A stretch of DNA of 64,000 nt, from NCBI RefSeq assembly GCF_016526145.1, contig NZ_JADDUE010000001.1, positions 558,001-622,000 on the forward strand. The letters run 5' to 3'. Each line of letters begins with the position of its first letter. Position 1 is the first letter of the stretch. The notes beneath the pieces are model-generated. The model saw only the letters and a program-made list of their open reading frames with translations. It was not told where the DNA came from and did not search any database. The stretch comes from Saccharopolyspora galaxeae (lineage in GTDB: Bacteria > Actinomycetota > Actinomycetes > Mycobacteriales > Pseudonocardiaceae). Shown here one piece after another: positions 47,165-55,910 of the stretch. The position numbers were made by a program, and so were the translations under genes.

Positions 47165-47941
47165 TCAGTTGGCTGCGGTCTCCGCGCGACCGGACTGCAA
47201 CAGTTTCGCCACGTGACTACGGAGCGTGATGAACCCGTCGGATGCCCGGGTGCCGATCTGGTCGCGCTCGGAACCGAGGTCGACGTCCAGGTCGGCGACG
47301 ACTTCCGCGGGCGAGCGGGACAGCACCAGCACCCGGTCGCCGAGGTAGACGCTCTCGTCGATGTCGTGCGTGACCAGCAGGATCGTGCTGCCGTACTGCT
47401 CGCGCACGGACAGCAGCAGGTCCTCCAGCTCGAACCGGGTCTGCGCGTCGACCGAGGCGAACGGTTCGTCCAGCAGCAGCAGCTCGGGCCGGGTCGCCAG
47501 CGCCCGCGCGATCGCCACCCGCTGCTGCATCCCGCCGGAGAGCTGCCACGGGTACTTCTTCGCCGCGTCGGCCAGACCCACCCAGGACAGCGCTTCCGCG
47601 GCCCGCTCGCGCCGCTTCACAGAGCGCGTGCGCAGCGGGAACTCCACGTTGCCGCGCACCGTCATCCACGGGAACAGCGAGCGGCCGTAGTCCTGGAAGA
47701 CCACCGCGAGGTCCTCCGGCACGCCGTCGATCTGCTCGCCGCGCAGCGCCACGCGGCCGCTGGTGGGTCGTTGCAGGCCGCCGACCAGCCGCAGCAGCGT
47801 CGACTTGCCGCAGCCGGACGGACCGACGATGCAGGTCAGCTGCCCCTCCTCGACCGTGAAGCCCAGGTCGCGGATGGCGACGTGGCCGCCTTCGTAGGTG
47901 TGGCCGAGCCCGGCCACCTCCAGCATCGTGCGCACAGTCAT
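47165..47941 (-). CDS. ABC-importer ATPase (SsuB/TauB-like)
   Basis: 258-aa nucleotide-binding subunit. Walker A GPSGCGKSTLLRL at about 44, Q-loop FQDYGRSLFPWMTV, signature LSGGMQQRVAIARAL, Walker B LLLLDEPFASVD, His-loop LLVTHDIDES. The Q-loop region and the YLGDRVLVLSRSPAEV tail are typical of nitrate/sulfonate/taurine importers. The ATG at 47941 overlaps the stop of the permease gene by 4 nt; another ATG at 47926 is possible. Last gene of a three-gene operon. Confidence 0.93.
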   Translation of the reverse strand: MTVRTMLEVAGLGHTYEGGHVAIRDLGFTVEEGQLTCIVGPSGCGKSTLLRLVGGLQRPTSGRVALRGEQIDGVPEDLAVVFQDYGRSLFPWMTVRGNVEFPLRTRSVKRRERAAEALSWVGLADAAKKYPWQLSGGMQQRVAIARALATRPELLLLDEPFASVDAQTRFELEDLLLSVREQYGSTILLVTHDIDESVYLGDRVLVLSRSPAEVVADLDVDLGSERDQIGTRASDGFITLRSHVAKLLQSGRAETAAN

Positions 47942-48741
47942 CCTTTCGCTCGCGCGGGGTCGGCGGAGCCGTGTTGCCAGGTGAGCGCCCGCCGCTGCAC
48001 CGCAAGCAGCGCGGTGTTGAGCAGGTAGCCCAGCAGGGCCAGCAGCACGATTCCCGCCCACAGGTCGGCGAACTCGAACTGCTGCTGGGCGTAGACGAGC
48101 TGGTAGCCGAGGCCGCTGCTGGCGCCGACCATCTCGGAGACCACCATCAGGATCAGCGCCTGCGACAGGCTGATCCGCAGCCCGGCGAAGATCTTCGGCG
48201 CGGCCGCGGGCAGCACGATCCGGCTCCACCAGTCCCACCGGCCGATCCGGAAAGCGCGGGCGGTGTGCTGCTTGACCGCGTCCACCGAGGCCGCGCCGTC
48301 GGCGGTGTTGAGCACCACGGTGAACACCGTGCCGAACACGATCGTCGCCAGCTGCATCGGCGTGCCCAGCGTGAACAGCACCAGGAACAGCGGCACCAGC
48401 GCCGGAGTGGGCACCGACCGGAAGAAGTCCAGCAGCGGCCCGAAGTAGTCGGTGGCCCGCCGGGAGCGGCCGAGCGCGACGCCGATGACGACCCCGGCCG
48501 CACCGGAGATCAGCCAGCCGCCGAACAGCCTGCCCAGGCTCGGCAGCACGTCCCGGAAAACCGCGTCGGTCAGCCACAGCTGCTCGGCGGGCCCGGTCAG
48601 CCACAGCTGCCATGCGTGCGCGGCGATCCGCGTCGGTGGCAGGAAGTACACGCTGCCCGCGGCGCGCGTGACGATCTCCCACGCCACCACCAGGACCAGC
48701 AGCAGGCCCCACTTGCCCAGGAACTTCCGCAGCGACTTCAC
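47938..48741 (-). CDS. ABC-importer permease 1 (SsuC/TauC-like)
   Basis: 267-aa membrane subunit with about six helices and the EAA coupling loop around TARAFRIGRWDWWSRIVLPAAAP (residues about 165-188). GRLFGGWLISGAAGVVIGVALG and FFRSVPTPALVPLFLVLF are hallmarks of BPD_transp_1 importers for sulfonates, nitrate or thiamine precursors. GTG start at 48741 with GGAGGAA upstream, overlapping the stop of permease 2 (GTGA). Together with the ATPase and the remote binding protein it forms one complete importer. Confidence 0.91.
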   Translation of the reverse strand: MKSLRKFLGKWGLLLVLVVAWEIVTRAAGSVYFLPPTRIAAHAWQLWLTGPAEQLWLTDAVFRDVLPSLGRLFGGWLISGAAGVVIGVALGRSRRATDYFGPLLDFFRSVPTPALVPLFLVLFTLGTPMQLATIVFGTVFTVVLNTADGAASVDAVKQHTARAFRIGRWDWWSRIVLPAAAPKIFAGLRISLSQALILMVVSEMVGASSGLGYQLVYAQQQFEFADLWAGIVLLALLGYLLNTALLAVQRRALTWQHGSADPARAKG

Positions 48742-49505
48742 AGTTCCTCCCGGCTCGTGGCCCAGCCGAACAGCCTGCGCTGGAGCTGGTGCAGGCCGGT
48801 GTTGATCAGGTAGCCGAGCACGCCGACGATCACCGTGCCCGCCAGCACCAGGTCCATCCGCCCGCCGCCGGAGCTGGCCTCCAGGATGAAGGTGCCCACG
48901 CCGCGCGCCCCGCCCGCGATCAGCTCCACGACCACCACCACGACCAGCGCGATCGACGCGGAGACCCGGATGCCGGTGGCCACGAACGGCGCCGCGTGCG
49001 GCAGCGCGACCGTGCAGGCCGTGCGCAACCTGCTGAACCGGAAGGACCGGGCGATGTCGGTGTAGAGCGGGTCCATCTCGTCCAGCGCGTACATCGTGTT
49101 GAACAGGATCGGCCACACCGCCGCGTAGGTGGCCAGCGTGATCTTGGTTCCGGGTCCGCCGCCGAGCAGCAGCATCAGCAGCGGCAGCAGCGCAACCGCG
49201 GGCAGCGGGCGCAGGAATTCCACGACCGTCAGCATCGCCGTGCGCGCGGGCCGGACGCTGCCGAGCAGCAGTCCGAGCGGGATCGCGATCAGTGCGGCCA
49301 GTCCCACCGCGATCAGGAACGTCAGCACCGTCGCGACGCTGTCCAGCAGGAAGTCGGTGTCGCCGGCCAGCAGCTCGGCGGCTCGCGGCAGCACCGTCGA
49401 CGGCGGCGGCAGGTAGCGGGCGTCGAGCAGGCCGATCGCGCAGGCCAGTTCCCAGACGGCGAGCAGGCCGGCCAGTCCGGCCAGGCCGCGGGCGAGCCGG
49501 GCCAT
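48738..49505 (-). CDS. ABC-importer permease 2 (SsuC/TauC-like)
   Basis: 255-aa membrane subunit, first gene of the operon and distantly similar to permease 1, so the transporter is a heterodimer. LTFLIAVGLAALIAIPLGLLLG, FLRPLPAVALLPLLMLLLG, then the EAA-type loop DIARSFRFSRLRTACTVALPHAAP and RVSASIALVVVVVVELIAGG. The ATG at 49505 is preferred to a GTG 12 nt upstream because of its spacing from GGTGGGGA. Transcription starts in the 675-bp divergent region shared with the conservon. Confidence 0.9.
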   Translation of the reverse strand: MARLARGLAGLAGLLAVWELACAIGLLDARYLPPPSTVLPRAAELLAGDTDFLLDSVATVLTFLIAVGLAALIAIPLGLLLGSVRPARTAMLTVVEFLRPLPAVALLPLLMLLLGGGPGTKITLATYAAVWPILFNTMYALDEMDPLYTDIARSFRFSRLRTACTVALPHAAPFVATGIRVSASIALVVVVVVELIAGGARGVGTFILEASSGGGRMDLVLAGTVIVGVLGYLINTGLHQLQRRLFGWATSREEL

Positions 49506-50180
49506 GTCAGTCCCCACCCGGAAGCGCGGCGGCGCGGCGGCCGGGACTCGGTGCTGGGCTGCGCATCTCGGTCGTTTCTCCTCGGTCGGCGCGGGCTCCG
49601 CGGCGGTGCGGGCGCACTCGCAGCCGGTGCGGGGTCCGGCCGCCAGGGCGCGGGTGTTGATCTACTGTTGATCAACGTTCGGTTCGACGCTGATCACCTA
49701 GAGTGATAAGCGAGCCGTTTCGGGGAGCGTTGCGCTACCCGTTCGGCCGACCGGATCAGGTGTCGATGAACCGACGGCGAGGGGATCATGCCCGATGTTC
49801 ATCGACTCGCCGAATCGACGGACACCTTAAGTGATAGGCCGAACGAGTGGCGGCATGGGCGTGACGAACCAGAGCGACGGACTGAAAGCTACGCGTAGTG
49901 ATCAGCGAGCCGAAGACGCACGTACACTCCTCTTTGGAGTGAACGTTATGCGGGTAGGTTACCTACCGTGTCCTTACCCACTTCCCCGTCGATGGTCCTC
50001 GCAAGTACCCTGTGCTGCGCTGGAACCCATGGCGTCCGGCGACCGTCCCAGACGGGAGCCGGTTCGCTGATCAGCCGAAGAAATGCCCGCTGAACTGCGG
50101 GTTCGTTCCTCGGTGTGATCGAAGTGTAGATTTTCGCAAGCGGTGCGAGCCTCCGCTGTTGTCGAAAGAGGAAGCCTGGA
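49506..50180. promoter_or_regulatory. 675-bp divergent control region between the ABC operon and the conservon
   Basis: Gene-free and richer in short symmetric elements than anything else in the window. Direct repeats AGTGATAAGCGAGCCG (49702-49717) and AGTGATCAGCGAGCCG (49897-49912) differ at one base; a third AGTGATAGGC lies near 49830. GTCGATGAAC (49762-49771) and GTTCATCGAC (49797-49806) form a perfect 10-bp inverted repeat. CACTCC-TCTTT-GGAGTG is at 49925-49941. GGTAGGT-T-ACCTACC is at 49953-49967. Base composition drops compared with flanking genes. These look like operators and promoters for one or both operons; no regulator is identified. Confidence 0.55.
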
Positions 50181-53100
50181 GTGGCCCGAGGAGACACAGG
50201 TCGCGAGCGCCTGAGCCGCACGGAACAGGCCGACGCCGATATCCACCACATGGGCGAGGCGCTCGGTACCGGAACTCAGTCGCTCGGCACCGGAGGTCGG
50301 AGCGATTCGCTCGGCCTCGGAACCGTGCAGCCGCGAACCGGTCAGGGGGACGGCGAGGGCGACTGGCGGCTGAGCAACTGGAGACTGCGCACCAAGCTGC
50401 TCGCGGTCCTGCTGATCCCGCTGCTCAGCGCAGTGGCGTTCGGCGGGCTGCACATCTGGGACGGGTTCGCGGAGTCCAACACCTACCAGCGCGCGCACGA
50501 GCAGGTGCGGCTGCAGAACGCCATGAACGGGCTGGTGCACCAGCTGCAGCGGGAACGCGACCTCTCGGTCTCCCGCGTCGCGGACGGCCGCTCGGCCGAC
50601 CCGGCCGCGCTGAACCAGACCCGCTCGGCCGTCGATCAGGAACTCACCGGTCTGACCGGCCTGATCGACGCCTCCGACCCGGCGGTCAGCGACCAGTTCC
50701 GCACCGAAGCGCAGAACGTGCAGTCGCGGCTGAGCAGCCTGCGGCAGTCGGTCGACAGCACCAGCTACCCGGCCGAGGGGGTGCTGCGCAGCTACACCCA
50801 GAGCATCACCAGCCTGCTGAAGCTGAACCTGCAGGGCGTCACCGGCATCCGGGAACCGGAGCTGCAGCGGCTGGCCCTGGCCACGAACGCGATCGCGGAC
50901 GCGCAGGAGGCCGCTTCGACGCGCGCCGCGCTGCTCAACGACGCGATCCGATCCGGGCAGTTCCGCACCGAGCAGGACCGCGAGCTGCTCTCGGCCGACG
51001 CCCGCTACGAGTCCGCGCTGAACTACTTCACCGCCGTGGCCAGCCCGGTCCAGGCGCAGCGCTACCAGGACACCGTGACCGGCGCCGAGGTCGACCGGGC
51101 GAACAGCATCGCGCAGACCGCGCTGGCGTACGACTCGGACAACCGAAACCTGCGTTCGCTGAACCCGCAGGAGTGGGACACCGTCGCGGACAAGCAGGTC
51201 AACCTGGTCAACCAGGTCGGCGACGAGCTGCGCGGCCAGCTGGAGCAGGCCAGCCAGCAAGCCGCGTCGAACGCGCAGCAGCGCACCATCCTCGCGACGG
51301 TCGCGACCCTGCTCGCGCTGATCGCCGCGCTGGTGGTGGCGTTCGTGGTGGCCCGCCAGCTGCTCGGTTCGCTGCGCACGCTGCGGCATTCCGCGTTGGA
51401 CGTGGCCGACCGGCGGCTGCCGGACGCGGTCCAGTCGATCCTGAGCGAGGCGGGCCCCGGCGTCACGCACGTCGAGCCGATCCCGGTGCACAGCAACGAG
51501 GAGATCGGCAGGGTGGCCCGCTCGTTCGACGCGGTGCATTCGCAGGCGCTGCGGCTGGCCTCCGAGCAGGCGCTGCTGCGCAACAACGTCAACGACCTGT
51601 TCGTCAACCTGGCCCGCCGCAGTCAGACGCTGGTGCAGCGCCAGCTGTCCGTGATCGACCGGCTGGAGCAGGACGAGCAGGACCCGGACCAGCTCTCCAG
51701 CCTGTTCGAGCTGGACCACCTGGCGACCCGGATGCGCCGGAACAACGAGAACCTGCTGATCCTCGGCGGCACCGACCTGACCCGCCGGATGGTGCGGCCG
51801 GTGCCGCTGACCGAGGTCGTGGGTGCCGCGGTCTCCGAGGTGGAGCAGTACACCCGGGTCGCCGTCGCCGATTCGCCGGACCTGGCCATCCAGGGCCGGG
51901 TGGTCAACGACTTCGTGCACCTGGTGGCCGAGCTGCTGGAGAACGCGACGGTGTTCTCCAACCCGGACACCGAGGTCACCGTGCGCACCGCCTACCGCAG
52001 GCAGGAACTGGTGCTGGAGATCCGGGACCGCGGGGTGGGCATCGACTCCGCCGAGCTCAGCGAGATCAACGAGCGGCTGACCAGGCCGCCGGAGATCGAC
52101 GTCGCGGTCTCCCGCCGGATGGGCCTGTACGTGGTCGGGCAGCTGGCCCAGCGCCACGACATCCGGGTGGACCTGCGCAACAACGGTGACCTGGAAGGCG
52201 GCGTGACCGCCAGCGTGCGGCTCTCCGGTGAGCTGGTCGTGCAGCTGACCCCGGACGGGCCGCGCCCGATGCCGGACGTGCAGCGGGTTTCCGCGGACGA
52301 CCGGGAGACGGTGGACACCGGCTCGCACGCGGGCTTGGCCGCGGCGTTCGGCGGCGCCGCTTCCGGGCGCGACCCGGCGCAGCAGCTGCCGCCGGCCGAA
52401 GCGGAACCGCAGGCGAGCTTGTCCGGTGCCGCGCAGTTCGACCAATTCGATCAGCCCCGGACCGGCCCGGCGCCGTCGGCGCCCACCGGCAAGGGCGCGA
52501 TCGAGAAGGTGTTCGTCTCGCCGGAGTGGGTCACCGAGGACGACGACCCCGCCGATCAGCTGGACTCCGCGCCGATCGAGCCGAGCCCGCAGGCCGCGCG
52601 GCAGGAACCCGCCGAGCGGGAATCCACGCGGCAGGAGCCCGTCCGCCGGGAGCCCGAACCGGAGCGGTCCGAAACCTCGCAGCCCGAGCAGCCGGCCGCC
52701 GAACCGAGCACCGACTACTCGGTCCGGCTCGCCGCCCGGAACGACTACGGAGTCAGCGACGTGCCTCGCTGGGACACCGCCGAGCGGCCCGCGATCCGGG
52801 ACGAACCGCCGGAGCAGGCGACCACGGAACAGCCCGCAGCCGACGCGTGGCCCGCCGAGCAGGCCGCCGCCGACTTCGACGGCCAGTGCGGCACGCCGCC
52901 CGGCCTGGACGGCGTGCCCGAGCACGGCGGCCTGGACGACGAGACGACCACGTTCAGCCGCGTCGACGATGCGCGGGAAGACCTGTTCAACAGCCCGTTC
53001 GAGGCCGAGAAGACCCAGCAGTTCACCCGCCCGTCGGCCGACTGGGAACCGGCTTGGCAGCCGGCCGACCCACCGGCGCCGAACGGTGCGGGCACCGAGC

Positions 53101-53771
53101 CACCGCCGCTGGGCATGGCTCACCAGCACCGCGAGGCCGACGACGCGCCGACCGAGCGGCTGCCGATCTACGAGGCGGTGCTCTCGCAGTGGTTCCGGGA
53201 GGAAGCCGCCGAAGCTCCCTCCTCGGGCTCCCCGGAGACGACCGGTTCGCAGTCGTTGAGCCGCGACCCGCTGGGCGGGTTGGCGAACGGCCGCAGCCGG
53301 TCGCGCACCGAACCGGACTCGTCCGCCGAATCCGATTCGCGGGCCGCCCAGCCCGCGGCCGGGCAGGCCGAGCAGCCGGTCGGCCCGGACCCGACGGCCG
53401 GCGCCGACGCGCTGGAAGCCCCGAGCGGGTTCACGGCCACGCAGTCGGCCAGCGCCGATTCCGCGGACCCCGGCTGGGGCTCGGCGGACGTCGGCTGGCA
53501 GGCGGCCGAGGCGCTGGTGGAACACGCCAGGGGAGAGCAGGAGACCACCTCGGCCGGGCTGCCCAAGCGGGTTCCGAAGTCGAACCTGGTGCCCGGTTCC
53601 GCAGCGCCGCGGTCCCAGTCCCCGAGCCCCGCCAAGCCTGCGGCGCCGCGTTCGGCCGAAGCCGTTCGCGGACGAATGTCCAACTTCCAGAGCGGCGTCC
53701 GCCGTGGTAGGCACGCCAAGGCAGAACCAGTCTCGACCGAACCGCCCCGCCGTCCCGAGGAGCAGGAGTGA
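50181..53771 (+). CDS. Conservon sensor histidine-kinase-like protein (CvnA type), giant C-terminal tail
   Basis: 1196-aa membrane sensor. The N-terminal polar region of 70 residues is followed by membrane helix 1 (72-91), an extracytoplasmic nitrate/nitrite-sensor-like helical domain (about 95-365, LQRERDLSVSRVADG), membrane helix 2 (370-394), HAMP (about 395-450) and a degenerate dimerisation region (ELDHLATRMRRNNENLL). The HATPase domain (about 560-690) has N-box AELLENATVFS (580-590), DRGVGID and MGLYVVGQLAQR. Then about 500 residues of acidic, Pro/Glu-rich disordered tail. No response regulator follows; instead roadblock, DUF742 and GTPase genes do, as in Streptomyces cvn operons. GTG start at 50181. 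The stop overlaps cvnB. Confidence 0.93.
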   Translation: MARGDTGRERLSRTEQADADIHHMGEALGTGTQSLGTGGRSDSLGLGTVQPRTGQGDGEGDWRLSNWRLRTKLLAVLLIPLLSAVAFGGLHIWDGFAESNTYQRAHEQVRLQNAMNGLVHQLQRERDLSVSRVADGRSADPAALNQTRSAVDQELTGLTGLIDASDPAVSDQFRTEAQNVQSRLSSLRQSVDSTSYPAEGVLRSYTQSITSLLKLNLQGVTGIREPELQRLALATNAIADAQEAASTRAALLNDAIRSGQFRTEQDRELLSADARYESALNYFTAVASPVQAQRYQDTVTGAEVDRANSIAQTALAYDSDNRNLRSLNPQEWDTVADKQVNLVNQVGDELRGQLEQASQQAASNAQQRTILATVATLLALIAALVVAFVVARQLLGSLRTLRHSALDVADRRLPDAVQSILSEAGPGVTHVEPIPVHSNEEIGRVARSFDAVHSQALRLASEQALLRNNVNDLFVNLARRSQTLVQRQLSVIDRLEQDEQDPDQLSSLFELDHLATRMRRNNENLLILGGTDLTRRMVRPVPLTEVVGAAVSEVEQYTRVAVADSPDLAIQGRVVNDFVHLVAELLENATVFSNPDTEVTVRTAYRRQELVLEIRDRGVGIDSAELSEINERLTRPPEIDVAVSRRMGLYVVGQLAQRHDIRVDLRNNGDLEGGVTASVRLSGELVVQLTPDGPRPMPDVQRVSADDRETVDTGSHAGLAAAFGGAASGRDPAQQLPPAEAEPQASLSGAAQFDQFDQPRTGPAPSAPTGKGAIEKVFVSPEWVTEDDDPADQLDSAPIEPSPQAARQEPAERESTRQEPVRREPEPERSETSQPEQPAAEPSTDYSVRLAARNDYGVSDVPRWDTAERPAIRDEPPEQATTEQPAADAWPAEQAAADFDGQCGTPPGLDGVPEHGGLDDETTTFSRVDDAREDLFNSPFEAEKTQQFTRPSADWEPAWQPADPPAPNGAGTEPPPLGMAHQHREADDAPTERLPIYEAVLSQWFREEAAEAPSSGSPETTGSQSLSRDPLGGLANGRSRSRTEPDSSAESDSRAAQPAAGQAEQPVGPDPTAGADALEAPSGFTATQSASADSADPGWGSADVGWQAAEALVEHARGEQETTSAGLPKRVPKSNLVPGSAAPRSQSPSPAKPAAPRSAEAVRGRMSNFQSGVRRGRHAKAEPVSTEPPRRPEEQE

Positions 53772-54199
53772 CCGGGTCCGTGCAGCAACCCATGAGCCAG
53801 AACAGCTTCAGTTGGCTGATCACCGATTTCGTGCGCCGGGTACCCGGCGTCGCGCACTCCGTGGTGGTCTCCGCGGACGGCCTGCTGCTGGCCGGTTCGC
53901 AGGGCCTGCCGCGGGATCGCGCCGAGCAGCTGTCCGCGGTCGCGTCCGGTCTGGTCAGCCTGACGCAGGGCGCGGCGCGCTGCTTCGAGGCCGGTGACGT
54001 CACGCAGACCGTGGTGGAGATGGAGCAGGGCTACCTGTTCCTGATGTCGATCAGCGACGGCTCCTGCCTGGCCGTGCTGGCCGCGCCGAACGCGGACATC
54101 GGACTGGTCGCCTACGAGATGACCTTGCTGGTGGAGCGCGTCGGCAAGCAGCTCACCCCGGAACTGCGAGCGCAGCTGCAGGGCATGAGCAGGCGATGA
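53768..54199 (+). CDS. Roadblock/LC7-domain protein (CvnB type)
   Basis: 143-aa roadblock/LC7 protein, the presumed GTPase-activating partner of the conservon GTPase. FSWLITDFVRRVPGVAHSVVVSADGLLLAGSQGLPRD, AARCFEAGDVTQTVVEMEQGYLF and LAAPNADIGLVAYEMTLLVERVG are characteristic parts, quoted piecewise. The GTG at 53768 overlaps the sensor gene's stop; an internal ATG at 53792 (MSQNSF) is an alternative and gives the more usual 135-aa length. MglB-type homologues regulate small GTPases; in conservons the output is unknown. Confidence 0.92.
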   Translation: MTGSVQQPMSQNSFSWLITDFVRRVPGVAHSVVVSADGLLLAGSQGLPRDRAEQLSAVASGLVSLTQGAARCFEAGDVTQTVVEMEQGYLFLMSISDGSCLAVLAAPNADIGLVAYEMTLLVERVGKQLTPELRAQLQGMSRR

Positions 54200-54239
54200 G
54201 CTTCGCCTGGGAACCGGCGTTGATCGAGGGGGACTCGGC

Positions 54240-55055
54240 ATGACCTCCGGGGCCGATCCGAACTGGGACGGCGACCTGTTCCGCAACTACCACCGGCGTG
54301 GCGGTGCCGACTCCTGGCAGGACGACTTCGTGGACGATCCGCGCGGCGGGCAGCCGGACAACTGGCCGGGCACGACCGGCGGTTCGGATTACGGGCGCGC
54401 GTTGTTCGGCGGGCCGGGAGCCGACCTGTTCGGTTCGGGAGCGTCGTCCTCGTCGATGCCTTCGGTTTCCGGTTCGGTGCCCGGCACGTCCGGGCACGGG
54501 CCCTCGTTCGACATGCCGCACGCCCAGGGCGCGCATTCCCGGGACGGCAGGCAGCGCCCGGATCCGCAGAACTGGGGTGACGGCGGGCCGCCGTCGGGCT
54601 CGATGCCGTCGTTGTCGCAGTCGTTGCCGCCGGTGTCGCAGTCGTTGCCGTCGGTGTCGTCGGGTTCGCTGCCCGCGATGCCGAACGGAGCGCCGGACCA
54701 CGGGGAAATGCAGGACACCGGCTCGCTCGTGCGACCCTATGCCCGGACGCGGGGCCGCACGCGCACCGATTATGATCTTGCTATCGAGACGTTGGTCTCC
54801 ACCAGCGACCGGGGCCGATCGCAGGCCAATCCGGCCACGCCGGAGCACCGCTCGATCTGCGGGCTGTGCCTGGAGGCGCGCTCGGTCGCCGAGGTCTCGG
54901 CCCACCTGCGGCTTCCGTTGGGTGTGGTGCGGGTGTTGATCGGTGACATGGCCGGTCTCGGCCTGGTCTTGATTCACGACAGCGGTTTGGTCGTGGGTGA
55001 CCGTCCGTCGATGGAATTCTTGGAGAGGGTGCTCAGTGGGCTACGAAAGCTCTGA
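54240..55055 (+). CDS. DUF742 protein (CvnC type) with extended N-terminal low-complexity region
   Basis: 271 aa. The conserved DUF742 winged-helix-like domain is only the last 110 residues (VRPYARTRGRTR..., HRSICGLCLEARSVAEVSAHL, LGVVRVLIGDMAGLGLVLIH). The first 160 residues are Gly/Ser/Pro-rich with short repeats SLSQSLPPVSQSLPSVS from duplicated DNA at about 54600-54665; most CvnC proteins are 110-130 aa. The extension is acidic and probably disordered. The ATG at 54240 lies 40 bp after cvnB; the 3' end overlaps the GTPase gene by 20 nt. Confidence 0.88.
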   Translation: MTSGADPNWDGDLFRNYHRRGGADSWQDDFVDDPRGGQPDNWPGTTGGSDYGRALFGGPGADLFGSGASSSSMPSVSGSVPGTSGHGPSFDMPHAQGAHSRDGRQRPDPQNWGDGGPPSGSMPSLSQSLPPVSQSLPSVSSGSLPAMPNGAPDHGEMQDTGSLVRPYARTRGRTRTDYDLAIETLVSTSDRGRSQANPATPEHRSICGLCLEARSVAEVSAHLRLPLGVVRVLIGDMAGLGLVLIHDSGLVVGDRPSMEFLERVLSGLRKL

Positions 55056-55671
55056 TCCTCGGGCGATCGTGAACAACCAAAGCAGCGGCAAGACCTCGAC
55101 CAAGATCGTCGTCGCGGGTGGCTTCGGGGTCGGCAAGACGACCTTCGTGGGCTCGGTGTCCGAGATCATGCCGCTGACCACCGAGGCGGTGATGACCGAG
55201 GCGAGCGTGGGGGTCGACGACCTGACCGCGACGCCGGGCAAGGTCACCACCACGGTGGCGATGGACTTCGGTCGCGTTTCGCTGGACGAGGACTTGATCC
55301 TGTACCTGTTCGGCACGCCCGGCCAGCACCGGTTCTGGTTCATGTGGGACGACCTGGTGCGCGGCGCGATCGGCGCGATCGTGCTGGTCGACACCAGGCG
55401 GCTGGCGGACGCTTTCGCGTCGATCGACTTCTTCGACGACCGGCAGCTGCCGTACATCATCGCGGTGAACACCTTCGACGGGGTGTTGCACCACGAGATG
55501 GAGGACGTGCGCGAGGCGCTGACGATCGACAAGTCGGTGCCGATGATCTCCTGCGACGCCCGCAACCGGGAGTCCACCAAGCACGCCTTGATCACGCTGG
55601 TCCAGCACGCCATGCGCCGCCGCCTGGCGGAGCCCGCGCAGTCGTCGGCGTCCTCGCAGACCAACAGCTGA
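55036..55671 (+). CDS. Conservon small GTPase (CvnD type, MglA/Rab-like)
   Basis: 211-aa ATP/GTP-binding protein. G1 GGFGVGKTTFVGS at about residues 28-40; Thr-rich switch I; G3-like LYLFGTPGQHRFWFMWDD with the GTPGQ variant that replaces DxxG. G4 reads AVNTFDG instead of NKxD, so guanine specificity may differ from Ras. G5-like SCDARNRES. The GTG at 55036 inside the end of cvnC gives the standard N-terminus. Its roadblock and DUF742 partners precede it; the sensor may act through this switch. It ends the operon; 239 bp follow before the methyltransferase gene, with no recognised element. Confidence 0.92.
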   Translation: MGYESSDPRAIVNNQSSGKTSTKIVVAGGFGVGKTTFVGSVSEIMPLTTEAVMTEASVGVDDLTATPGKVTTTVAMDFGRVSLDEDLILYLFGTPGQHRFWFMWDDLVRGAIGAIVLVDTRRLADAFASIDFFDDRQLPYIIAVNTFDGVLHHEMEDVREALTIDKSVPMISCDARNRESTKHALITLVQHAMRRRLAEPAQSSASSQTNS

Positions 55672-55910
55672 CCGGTTTCCCGTCGCCCGTACGGTGCGGT
55701 ACTTCGGCACGAGCGAGCGATTCTTCCTGTACGTGCAGAAGCTTTCCTAGCTCGAGGCCGCCGACGGCCGCGCCGGTGCGGAATCGGACGGGATCATTCC
55801 ATTCGCTGGGGCGAGCTGACCGCGTTCTACATCTCCGGGCACTCGTCCATCTGGTCCTGGTGCGCAGCAATCGGGCCAGGCGTTCCGGTTCGTGCGGATA
55901 ACCTCCGGCA

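Noticed and set aside
49974..53714. 1246-codon minus-strand open frame opposite the conservon sensor
   Set aside because: Its Gly/Arg/Val-rich translation has no domain, and the plus strand encodes a clear sensor kinase in operon with three overlapping partners.
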